Shown here piece by piece: positions 1 through 6,335 of a stretch of 6,388 bases of DNA. How positions within the stretch are numbered: position 1 is the first letter of the stretch; each line of letters opens with the position of its first letter. Source of the DNA: SAR202 cluster bacterium (GTDB lineage Bacteria > Chloroflexota > Dehalococcoidia > UBA3495); the NCBI GenBank assembly GCA_009392075.1, contig VFHG01000049.1, positions 1-6,388 of the forward strand. Reading direction: 5' to 3'. The position numbers and the translations under genes are program-made. Below the pieces are notes generated by a model. The model made no database searches. It saw nothing but the letters and a program-made list of their open reading frames with translations, and was not told the DNA's origin.

Positions 1-739
1 CGTTGGTAACCGCAAATTCCCTAGCCTGGGCAGCGTTCAAGGAAATGGCTGTCGGCTGATTGAGGCCCCAGTGGAATCCAGTCAGGTCGCGCCCGGCCTC
101 GGCGGCGAACTGACGTACCATCTCATTGCTGGCTTTGATGCGCCGGACGGTGAACAAGTAGGGATACCAGCCGTCGCCCATCACTCCCGCTCGCCGCATG
201 GCCGCGTCGCTGCGCCCGGAGACCCAGATAGGCGGATACGGTTTCTGCGCCGGGAAGGGCAGCAGCGTAACGTCATCGAAGTCGAAGAATTCACCGTGGT
301 GGGAAACGTGTTCTTCGGTCCATAACCGCTTCATCACCTGGAGCATCTCGTCGGTGCGCTTGCCCCTGGTATGGACATCCACGCCCACGGCATCGAACTC
401 GATCTTGGTGCCCCGTTGTCCGCTGATCCCGATGCCCAAGTCCAATCGCCCCCCCGAGACCTGGTCTACGGTGGCCACCATCTTGGCCAAAGTCACCGGA
501 TGGTACAGGGGCGCGACCACGATCCCGGTCATCACGCGGAGATTTGTTGTGGCCCCGGCGGCTGCTGCCATAGCCGGCAGGTTGAGCAGCGTGGGCCGCG
601 GCGGATTACCGTCCATGATGTGCTCGCCCATGGTGACCCGGCCGTAGCCCAAGTCCTCGGCCCGGCGGGCGAACTCGGGGACATTCCAATAGTTGTCTAC
701 CGAGAGATTTACGCCGAAAGTGATCTTGTTATCTGCCAT
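1..739 (-). CDS. Luciferase-like (LLM class) flavin/F420-dependent oxidoreductase, 3' end cut by window edge
   Basis: Reading leftwards from the ATG at 739, an uninterrupted frame of 246 codons runs off the left edge, so the C-terminal part is missing. The protein begins MADNKITFGVNLSV, a first beta strand typical of the bacterial luciferase TIM-barrel superfamily. Family hallmarks follow: FARRAEDLGYGRVTMGEH (about 23-40), a VVAPLYHPVTLAK segment (74-86), the signature DQVSGGRLDLGIG (92-104), RGKRTDEM (125-132) and PPIWVSGRSDAAMRRAG (169-185). This arrangement is most like the putative F420-dependent subfamily, whose members use reduced F420 or FMN to oxidise or reduce small organic substrates in the cytoplasm. 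FMN versus F420 cannot be decided from sequence. The start lies 14 bases after the stop of the upstream dehydrogenase-like gene, with only a weak purine stretch as ribosome site, so co-transcription and perhaps coupled translation are likely. Family assignment is firm; the substrate is unknown. Confidence 0.9.
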   Translation of the reverse strand, partial: MADNKITFGVNLSVDNYWNVPEFARRAEDLGYGRVTMGEHIMDGNPPRPTLLNLPAMAAAAGATTNLRVMTGIVVAPLYHPVTLAKMVATVDQVSGGRLDLGIGISGQRGTKIEFDAVGVDVHTRGKRTDEMLQVMKRLWTEEHVSHHGEFFDFDDVTLLPFPAQKPYPPIWVSGRSDAAMRRAGVMGDGWYPYLFTVRRIKASNEMVRQFAAEAGRDLTGFHWGLNQPTAISLNAAQAREFAVTN

Positions 740-753
740 GATTTTCTACGCTC

Positions 754-2010
754 TTACTCATCGTTGGGGTCTAGGCCAAGGCCCACTTTGCCTATGAGTT
801 CAATCGCCTGATTGCGGGCCCAAGGTTGCATGAACGGTCCGGCCCTCACGTCCCGGTACAACTTTGCCAGCGGGCTGTTGGCGAGGTAGGCGCCGCCCCC
901 GTATAGAGTGACAGCACGGTCGACGATATTCACTGAGGTTTCCATGACAAACTTTTTGGTGCAGGCTGAGTTCTTGATCATTTTGAAGGCGGTTTCGGTG
1001 GAATTATCAATCAATCCAACGGGCTGCTCGCCTGCTGTTTGGTAAAAGTCGTCGTAGTAGTGAGCGCCCCGGCTTAGGATTCCCCGGGCCGCCGCTAAAT
1101 CGATCTCGTTCTCCGCAACAGTTACCTGGTCCATAGGATACCTGGTCCCGCCTTCTTTTTTCTTTATGGCGGAGACAGCGATCTCATGCGCAGTCTCGGC
1201 GATGCCCAAAAATATGGAAGAGAGCCCCATGCTCGATAACCCACCCAAGGCCAAGAACGGAGCGTTGAATTGCCCATAAACCCCGATGTCGTCGAACTCG
1301 TCATCGGAGACGAAGTAATCCGTGAAGACCACGTCGTGGCTTCCTGATGAGCGCATGCCCAATCCGTCCCAGTTGTTTTTGATCTCAACTCCAGGCCGGT
1401 CTACGGGGACAATGGCGGCGCCCATTCGTATCTCGCCTGCATCGTTCTCGAACCGTGCTCTCACAGCCAGTACGTCGGCCGCAGGTGAACCGGTGGCAAA
1501 GGTCTTGAAGCCGTTCAATAACCAACCACCGTCAGTTTTCGTGGCTAAGGTCTTCGAAGTTCTTACATCGGCGCCGGGCTCTGAGTTGGCGACAGTGATA
1601 AAAAGCTCACCGGCGCCAATCTTTTTCAGCAGGTTCTCGGCTCGATTCTGCCGCGCCTGATTCCCGGATGCTATGGCGTTCCGTAGGGCTCGCGCCGTGC
1701 CGAGAGTCCTAGACAGATGCATCGTGAAGGCCAATGGGGTTGATCCTTCAGCTCGCCCCAGACGGTTCATGGCCACGATGCAGTCATGGGCGGATGTAAC
1801 GCCCATGCCGCCGAATACCTTGGGTACAGCAGCAGCGGCGAAACCGCTCTGTTTTAGGGCGGTTATGTTCTCAACGGGGAAGGTCCCATTACGGTCGTGT
1901 TCCGCTGCCGTAAGGGCGAAATCGGCGGCATGTTTTTCAGCCAGGTCGACCATCCGTTTGCCGGGCTCGGTCGATGCTTTAAGTTCAAAATCCAAATCAG
2001 CGCTCCCCAA
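754..2010 (-). CDS. Acyl-CoA dehydrogenase-family flavoprotein, atypical C-terminal active-site region
   Basis: This 418-residue protein has the full acyl-CoA dehydrogenase fold order: N-terminal helical domain (about 20-130), middle beta domain with FITVANSEPGADV (137-149) and GGWLLNGFKTFATGSPAADV (161-180), then the C-terminal helical domain ending with YGGGAYLANSPLAKLYRDVRAG (370-391). The family binds FAD and normally desaturates acyl-CoA thioesters. Here the segment after RDVRAG reads PFMQPWARNQA, where classical members have an EGTN-type motif with the catalytic Glu, so ordinary alpha,beta-dehydrogenation is doubtful. Homologues that lack it include flavin monooxygenases of the DszC type. 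It is the first gene of a leftward operon with the luciferase-like enzyme. Start: the frame opens with TTG at 2010 and has an in-frame TGA 12 codons upstream. A second TTG at 1998 has GGGGAG seven bases before it and may be the true start, giving 414 residues. Confidence 0.9.
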   Translation of the reverse strand: MGSADLDFELKASTEPGKRMVDLAEKHAADFALTAAEHDRNGTFPVENITALKQSGFAAAAVPKVFGGMGVTSAHDCIVAMNRLGRAEGSTPLAFTMHLSRTLGTARALRNAIASGNQARQNRAENLLKKIGAGELFITVANSEPGADVRTSKTLATKTDGGWLLNGFKTFATGSPAADVLAVRARFENDAGEIRMGAAIVPVDRPGVEIKNNWDGLGMRSSGSHDVVFTDYFVSDDEFDDIGVYGQFNAPFLALGGLSSMGLSSIFLGIAETAHEIAVSAIKKKEGGTRYPMDQVTVAENEIDLAAARGILSRGAHYYDDFYQTAGEQPVGLIDNSTETAFKMIKNSACTKKFVMETSVNIVDRAVTLYGGGAYLANSPLAKLYRDVRAGPFMQPWARNQAIELIGKVGLGLDPNDE

Positions 2011-2065
2011 AACACTCTGATTGGGCCGGCGGGCCCGTCTCTCGAGTCAATGTTCAACGGAAAAC

Positions 2066-2094
2066 AGATTACTCCCTGGGCCTTGGGGAATCAA
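2066..2094 (-). promoter_or_regulatory. Candidate leftward promoter for the dehydrogenase/luciferase-like pair
   Basis: On the minus strand, TTGATT (2094-2089) is followed after exactly 17 bases by TAATCT (2071-2066). The first hexamer matches four of six sigma70 -35 positions and the second three of six -10 positions. Transcription would begin near 2059 and leave a leader of about 50 bases before the TTG at 2010. The spacing is good but the hexamers are weak, so this is only a candidate. Confidence 0.25.
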
Positions 2095-2162
2095 TTTGCG
2101 ATTGGGTGAGGCGCCGAATTGGCCGTCCCATTTCACATACCCGAACCGCCTGGGCCACCAGA

Positions 2163-2180
2163 TAGGGCCGGTTAGCCCTA
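2163..2180. repeat. Perfect 6-bp inverted repeat in divergent intergenic region
   Basis: TAGGGC (2163-2168), a six-base spacer CGGTTA, then GCCCTA (2175-2180). It lies between the divergent dehydrogenase-like and SDR genes and could be a small hairpin or a dimer-binding operator. There is no T-run after it, so it is not an intrinsic terminator. Its right arm shares two bases with the next palindrome. Confidence 0.4.
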
Positions 2181-2189
2181 GGTGACCTA
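2179..2189. promoter_or_regulatory. Operator-like palindrome TAGGTGACCTA
   Basis: TAGGT and ACCTA flank a single central G, making an 11-base perfect inverted repeat about 70 bases upstream of the SDR start and 170 bases upstream of the dehydrogenase-like start. Short palindromes of this size between divergent catabolic genes are often bound by dimeric regulators (GntR, TetR or MarR types). No regulator gene is present in this window, so the role is inferred from position and symmetry only. Confidence 0.3.
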
Positions 2190-2242
2190 CTCATGATAGG
2201 GTACGATTCTAACGTCGATAGTAGGAATATCAGCCGCTGCAT

Positions 2243-2266
2243 GGCCTTCGGAGGCCCAGATGGCCT
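2243..2266 (+). promoter_or_regulatory. SDR ribosome-binding site with two alternative masking hairpins
   Basis: GGAGG at 2250-2254 lies five bases before the ATG at 2260 and fixes that start. AGGCC (2252-2256), which contains part of this site, can pair with GGCCT at 2243-2247 (loop TCGG) or with GGCCT at 2262-2266 inside the first codons (loop CAGAT). The two options exist because ATGGCCTT occurs twice, at 2241-2248 and 2260-2267. Each stem has five base pairs, four of them G-C. The pairing is seen in the sequence; a role in translation control is inference. Confidence 0.4.
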
Positions 2267-3165
2267 TTAAATTGACTTGCCGGTCTAAGCTGATGGCCGG
2301 AAAGACATGCCTGGTGACCGGGGCTACCGATGGCATCGGGCGTGTCACTGCTCTTGAATTGGCCTACATGGGCGCGGATGTGGTTATCGTCGGGCGCAAC
2401 CAGGCTAAGTGCGCGGCAACCGCCATCGACATGAGTGAAGAGAGCGGCAACGCCTCTGTGGAGTACTTGGTGGCCGACCTGTCTTCCCAGGAAGAGGTGC
2501 GCCGCCTGGCCGATGAGTTCAAGCAGCGCCATCAACGATTGGATGTCTTGGTCAACAACGCCGGCGCCATACACCTCAGACGGAAGAATAGCGCCGACGG
2601 CATAGAGATGACCTTTGCCCTCAACCACCTATCTTATTTCTTGCTCACCAACCTTTTGCTGGATGATTTGTCGGCTTCGGCCCCGGCCCGAGTGGTCAAC
2701 GTAGCGTCATCCGTGCATATGAAAGCCAAGCTAGATCTTTTCGACGTTCATGCGCCCCGCCGGTACGCCGGCCTCCGGGCTTACTCCCGCTCCAAGCTCT
2801 GCAATATGCTATTCACCTATGAGCTGGCGCGGCGGCTTGAGGGCACCGGAATAACGGCCAACGCCCTGCACCCCGGCTTGGTTGCATCGAATATCCTAAC
2901 GAACAACGGCATCCTGGGCCGCTTCCTCAACATGGTCTTGGGAGTTAAGGGAATCAGCGCTGAGGCTGGCGCCCTAACATCGGTCTACGCTGCTTCCTCT
3001 CCCGAGATGGAAGGCGTCTCTGGCAAATACCTGGACAAGAAACAGGTCGTCCGCTCCTCCACTTGCAGCTACGATGAAGCCCACGCAGCCGCCCTCTGGG
3101 AATTGAGCGCCAGCCTAACGGGCATTCCAGCGACATCGCCCGTGCCTTCACCGTCCGTCGGCTAA
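2260..3165 (+). CDS. Short-chain dehydrogenase/reductase, retinol-dehydrogenase/WWOX-like
   Basis: A 301-residue classical SDR with a Rossmann fold. The nucleotide-binding motif TGATDGIG is at residues 20-27. Arg46 at the end of the second strand (VIVGRN) favours NADP(H). ADLSS (72-76) contacts the adenine ring, NNAG is at 99-102, and the catalytic residues are Asn122, Ser150 or Ser151, Tyr175 and Lys179 within AYSRSKLCN. LHPGLV (203-208) completes the pattern. The ALNHLSYFLLTNLLL segment and the SSVH...AYSRSKLCN layout resemble the vertebrate RDH11-14/WWOX group, whose bacterial members reduce or oxidise varied aldehydes, ketones and alcohols; the substrate here is unknown. ATG 2260 is preceded by GGAGG at five-base spacing; Met12 (2293) is an alternative close to the usual SDR N-terminus but lacks such a site. 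The gene is divergent from the dehydrogenase-like operon, and a strong promoter separates it from the next gene. Confidence 0.93.
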   Translation: MAFKLTCRSKLMAGKTCLVTGATDGIGRVTALELAYMGADVVIVGRNQAKCAATAIDMSEESGNASVEYLVADLSSQEEVRRLADEFKQRHQRLDVLVNNAGAIHLRRKNSADGIEMTFALNHLSYFLLTNLLLDDLSASAPARVVNVASSVHMKAKLDLFDVHAPRRYAGLRAYSRSKLCNMLFTYELARRLEGTGITANALHPGLVASNILTNNGILGRFLNMVLGVKGISAEAGALTSVYAASSPEMEGVSGKYLDKKQVVRSSTCSYDEAHAAALWELSASLTGIPATSPVPSPSVG

Positions 3166-3167
3166 CA

Positions 3168-3226
3168 CCTCGCATAACCCGCGGCCTTCTCGCGCTTGTT
3201 GACAGCTATGAGCGACCCTCGCATAA
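3168..3226. repeat. Direct repeat CCTCGCATAA, two copies 49 bp apart
   Basis: The ten bases CCTCGCATAA occur at 3168-3177, just after the SDR stop, and again at 3217-3226, where they run into the -10 element of the promoter described next. A 49-base period is close to five helical turns, which would suit cooperative binding of a regulator, but chance duplication is also possible. Confidence 0.35.
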
Positions 3227-3227
3227 T
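3199..3227 (+). promoter_or_regulatory. Near-consensus sigma70-type promoter for the FAD oxidoreductase-hydrolase operon
   Basis: A perfect -35 hexamer TTGACA (3199-3204) is followed by 17 bases and then CATAAT (3222-3227), which matches five of six -10 positions. Transcription should start near 3234, about 25 bases before the ATG at 3259, leaving room for the GGAG ribosome site at 3244-3247. This is the best promoter match in the window, and it suggests that the next two genes are not dependent on read-through from the SDR gene. Confidence 0.7.
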
Positions 3228-3258
3228 TCTGCCATCTCTCCTCGGAGTCTAATTTCAT

Positions 3259-4452
3259 ATGGCAGAAAAATTTGACGTTGTCGTAATCGGCGCAGGCGTG
3301 ATTGGCTGCTCAGTCGCCTATTACCTGGCCAGAGAAGGCATCAAAGTCGCGCTCCTCGAGCGTGAGTCCTTCGGCAGCGGTTCCTCCGCCCACGCCACCG
3401 GATTCATCAGCCTCCTGGGCACCGAGTTCACCCCCGGCCCATCCTTCCAATTTGGACTCGAAAGCTACCGCGAGTTTCCATCGCTTGTTGCTGAACTGGA
3501 AGATGCGACCGGCATGGACCTACTCTACCAACGCCGCCCGTCGCTCCGGCTGGCTTTGGAAGAGAGCGAAGAGCAGTTGATCAAGGATCTGATGACCTGG
3601 CAACAAGAGCACGTTGCCATGCGTTGGATCAGCTCGGACGACGTCCACGAACTGGAACCAAGGTTGACCCCCTCGCTCATCGGCGCGGTCTACGAAGATG
3701 AGTCGGCCCAGCTGGACAGCTACCGCCTGAACCTGGCCTTAGCCGCCGGGGCCGAGAAAAAGGGCACACAGACTATCAACCGCAATGTCACCGGCCTGCT
3801 CTCCGAAAAAAACCGGATTACCGGCGTGCAGACCGAACAAGGAGATATCTCCTGTGGCACTGTTGTGGTGGCGGCGGGTCTATGGAGCCCTCCCTTCCAG
3901 CGAGACCTGGACTTCCCCATCCCGGTGGGCGCCTTGAAGGGCGAGCGCCTGTTGCTAAAGTACGATGGCGATCCGTTGCAGGTGTTGATCAGTTCCCCCA
4001 AACGGGGCCACATGATCAGCCGTTTGGACGGTTTCTTGAGCGTGGGCAGCACCGGAGGACGGGACTACGACCAAGACCAACTCTACCAGGGCGCGGACAT
4101 GGACCGGGTGCCCACTGAAACGGCCCGGGTGGAGATCATGCAACGGGCGATCGACGTCTTCCCCGACTTAGAAAACGCGGCATTGTTCGAGCAACTGGCC
4201 GGCTCCCGGCCCCTGAGTCCCGACCGTATTCCAATAATCGGCCCGGTGCCCGGAAAAGAAGGTGTGGTCTTGGCCACCGGCCACACGACCAAGGGAATTC
4301 ACCTGGGCCCCAGCACTGCCAAGGCCGTCACTCAATACATCCAGGGCGGCTGCAAACAAGTGCCGTCATCCATGGAATTATTCTTGCCCGACCGGTTTGC
4401 CGGCATGACCGAAGCCGACTTTCAGACCGCCGGCCTAAACGTCGACGAGTAG
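3259..4452 (+). CDS. FAD-dependent oxidoreductase of the DAO (glycine/sarcosine oxidase, ThiO-like) family
   Basis: A 397-residue flavoenzyme. The N-terminal dinucleotide fold VVVIGAGVIGCSVAYYLA carries GxGxxG at residues 11-16 and the ribose-binding Glu34 (ALLERES), followed by GSGSSAHATGF (39-49). The middle holds the GALKGERLLLKY segment (about 223-234) typical of the substrate domain. The C-terminus has RPLSPDRIPIIG (317-328) and ATGHTTKGIHLGPSTA (339-354), the second FAD-contacting region, and ends in an FLPDRF segment common in ThiO-like proteins. The family oxidises amines or amino acids (glycine, sarcosine, D-amino acids), passing electrons to oxygen or another acceptor. No membrane segment or export signal is seen. 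ATG 3259 has GGAG 11 bases upstream, rather far, but the promoter and the GxGxxG position support it. It is first in an operon with the hydrolase, whose start follows 16 bases after this stop. The exact substrate is undetermined. Confidence 0.93.
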   Translation: MAEKFDVVVIGAGVIGCSVAYYLAREGIKVALLERESFGSGSSAHATGFISLLGTEFTPGPSFQFGLESYREFPSLVAELEDATGMDLLYQRRPSLRLALEESEEQLIKDLMTWQQEHVAMRWISSDDVHELEPRLTPSLIGAVYEDESAQLDSYRLNLALAAGAEKKGTQTINRNVTGLLSEKNRITGVQTEQGDISCGTVVVAAGLWSPPFQRDLDFPIPVGALKGERLLLKYDGDPLQVLISSPKRGHMISRLDGFLSVGSTGGRDYDQDQLYQGADMDRVPTETARVEIMQRAIDVFPDLENAALFEQLAGSRPLSPDRIPIIGPVPGKEGVVLATGHTTKGIHLGPSTAKAVTQYIQGGCKQVPSSMELFLPDRFAGMTEADFQTAGLNVDE

Positions 4453-4468
4453 AGAGGAGCATGATTTG

Positions 4469-5362
4469 ATGCAACGCGCCATCGAGTTCTACAGCGAAGG
4501 TTTCAAACTTCAGGGCGACATCTACCTGCCAGGTGGTCTCGCCGCGGGCGAGACACGCTCAGCCATCCTCCTGTGCCACGGCTACACCGGTGTCAAAGAC
4601 CTGTACCTGCCCGACAACGCCCGCGTCCTGAACGAGGCCGGCTACGTCGTCATGACCTTTGACTACAAGGGCTGGGGCGATAGCGAAGGTGTCGCGCCCA
4701 ACCGGTTGGTCCCGTATAGCCGGGTAGCTGACGTACAGGCCGCCATGACATTTCTCGGCCTCCAACCCGAGGTTAATGAAGACCGAATCGGCATCTACGG
4801 CACCAGCTACGGGGGCGCCACCGTCTCTTGGGTGGGAGCGGTGGACGAGCGGGCCAAGTGCATCGTCAGCGTGGTTGGCATCGGGCACGGCGCACGGTGG
4901 ATGAGCCGGGTGAGGCGCATGGACGAATGGTTCGACCTGCTGGAACGTTCGAAGGCCGATCGGGAGCAGCGGGCTTTAACCGGCAAGTCGGAGATGGTGG
5001 AGCGGGCGGAGATTCTACTTCCGGACCGGCAGTCCGCAGACCTCGCCGCCGCTGCCCGCAAGAACAACCCAGCCGCCGTGGGAACGATTCCCGTGGAATA
5101 CGTGGACGACACGATCGGCTTCAACCCGGAGTGGATCGTCGGACACATATCCCCCAGGCCAATCCTGTTCATCACCAGCAACGACGACCGTTTGGTGCCG
5201 CCGGAAGAGTCGGAGCAGCTATTCGCTAACGCCGGAGAACCCAAGAAACTGGTCGTCTTGAAGGGCGTCGGTCACTACGAGGTCTACGCGGAACCGGCCT
5301 TCTCCGAGGTCATGCGGGAAACCCTGGCTTGGTACCAAGCCTATCTACCAGCAAAGAGTTAG
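4469..5362 (+). CDS. Alpha/beta hydrolase (dienelactone hydrolase / YcjY-like)
   Basis: A 297-residue protein from ATG 4469. Counting from that Met, the oxyanion segment is LLCHGYTG (34-41), a FDYKGWGDSEG strand-turn follows (64-74), the nucleophile elbow GTSYGG has Ser113 (111-116), the acid is Asp240 in NDDRLVPP, and the base is His269 in GVGHYEVY. The triad is therefore complete. A lid-like insertion rich in charged helices lies at about 140-215. No signal peptide is visible, so it is probably cytoplasmic. Such enzymes cleave esters, lactones, thioesters or amides. The frame is also open from TTG 4466, but AGGAG at 4455-4459 sits nine bases before ATG 4469, so ATG is preferred. A three-codon ATG ATT TGA at 4461-4469 ends by overlapping this ATG, which could help re-initiation. 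Co-transcription with the flavoenzyme suggests hydrolysis of that enzyme's precursor or product. Confidence 0.93.
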   Translation: MQRAIEFYSEGFKLQGDIYLPGGLAAGETRSAILLCHGYTGVKDLYLPDNARVLNEAGYVVMTFDYKGWGDSEGVAPNRLVPYSRVADVQAAMTFLGLQPEVNEDRIGIYGTSYGGATVSWVGAVDERAKCIVSVVGIGHGARWMSRVRRMDEWFDLLERSKADREQRALTGKSEMVERAEILLPDRQSADLAAAARKNNPAAVGTIPVEYVDDTIGFNPEWIVGHISPRPILFITSNDDRLVPPEESEQLFANAGEPKKLVVLKGVGHYEVYAEPAFSEVMRETLAWYQAYLPAKS

Positions 5363-5390
5363 CGGCTCGATCTTAAGACGGGGCCCCTGC

Positions 5391-6333
5391 CTACAGATTC
5401 TCGTTGATGCCTTTGCAAAGGTTGTAGCACACGGAGCCGGGATGCCTAGCCGGCGGGCCTCATCCACCGCGTGTCGCATGGTTTCGTCGATCTCGAGACG
5501 CTGCCCTCGCTGAAGGTCTTGAAGAGCAGACATCCGGTGATCCGGCGCTGTTGCTTCCAATTTATGACCTAGTTCCTGCAGGGCCAACACGGCATTTTCC
5601 TCTGATTCATTAACAACGATCTTTACGGGAAACGGCCCAGTGTCTTCCAGAGGTATCCCCTTCATTTTGGCGATGGTCCCAACTTCTCGCATGACACGCG
5701 CCCAAACCAAAGCACAGCCAGACTCTGAAGCGAACTTGTAGGTTTCTAGCTGGGTGAGTAATCCTAAAGATGTCGCCTCCACCCACGCCACGAGTTTTGA
5801 CCATTGGACCGTGAGAATATTGGCAGCGGATGCAGAATTTACTCCGGACCTCTGCAGCATAGCGCTTAGGTCTTGAACGCGGACCGTCGATTCCCCCGAC
5901 TTCAAAACAGCCATTGTAGGTGAAACTTACCTCTCCGCTCGCCGCCATCTCTCCACTGATTGAAGCCGACGCTCCAATTACATTGGCGACGCCAAAGACT
6001 TCGGACAATTGGTCATACCATCTAACTCCCTAACCCCGTTTTGTACGGACGTTACACAGTGGAATCTGACGTGGAAAAGACCGGAAATTGCCGAATTCAT
6101 CTGATGGGTCTTGACGGCCATGATCACCACGTCGGCCTCGGAAATCTGAGACGGGTTGGTCACGATCGGACATGCGACGTTGAACTCGGCCAGTCCGTTG
6201 ATGGTGATCCGTTTTGCCGCAAGTACTCGGCTCTATCCCCGCGCGCAACCAAGGTCACGTCTTCGCCGGCCCGAGCCAAATGCCCGGCTATTATGGAGCC
6301 GAGGGCTCCCGCTCCCAGAACAACAGTCTTCAT
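5391..6333 (-). pseudogene. 2-dehydropantoate 2-reductase (ketopantoate reductase)-family gene broken by at least four frame disruptions
   Basis: Reading leftwards from ATG 6333, the pieces reconstruct a whole ketopantoate reductase of normal length (943 bases). Piece one (to about 6211) encodes MKTVVLGAGALGSI with GxGxxG and ends at GDRAEYLRQN. Piece two (about 6208-6020), one frame over, encodes ITINGLAEF, ADVVIMAVKTHQM and SVQNGV. Piece three (about 6017-5883) encodes YDQLSEVFG, NVIGASASISGEM and FEVGGIDG. Piece four (about 5881-5432) encodes RVQDLSAMLQRSG, the catalytic-lysine segment WSKLVAW, and HRMSALQDLQRGQRLEID with the conserved Glu. A last piece in a further frame encodes CYNLCKGINENL and the stop at 5391. 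An intact enzyme would reduce a 2-keto acid such as ketopantoate with NADPH. A good ribosome site (AGAGGTGA, 6343-6336) remains, so decay looks recent. Sequencing error is possible, but neighbouring genes are intact. Confidence 0.85.
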
Positions 6334-6335
6334 AG

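Noticed and set aside
71..811. Long plus-strand open frames opposite the luciferase-like gene (71-325, 198-647, 371-811)
   Set aside because: They lie antisense to a clearly recognisable protein, overlap one another, lack convincing ribosome sites, and their translations show no family motif.
1322..2109. Plus-strand open frames opposite the dehydrogenase-like gene (1322-1660, 1673-2020, 1897-2109)
   Set aside because: These are antisense shadows of a strongly coding frame with complete family motifs; none has a convincing start signal.
3166..3198. Terminator after the SDR gene
   Set aside because: Only a three- to four-base GCG/CGC pairing is present and no T-run follows.
4807..5244. 145-codon minus-strand frame antisense to the hydrolase, and the plus-strand frame 4828-5229
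   Set aside because: The hydrolase frame contains an intact Ser-Asp-His triad. The alternatives are low-complexity, Arg- or Ser-rich shadows.
5363..5390. Palindromes TCTTAAGA (5371-5378) and GGGGCCCC (5380-5387) as a bidirectional terminator
   Set aside because: Both are loopless self-complementary octamers without a T-run, so they do not form a standard intrinsic terminator.
5345..5914. Minus-strand 189-residue frame as a free-standing C-terminal-domain protein
   Set aside because: Its first residues do not fit the family, its start is inside a conserved block continued from the previous frame, and its tail overlaps the hydrolase. It is one fragment of the broken reductase.
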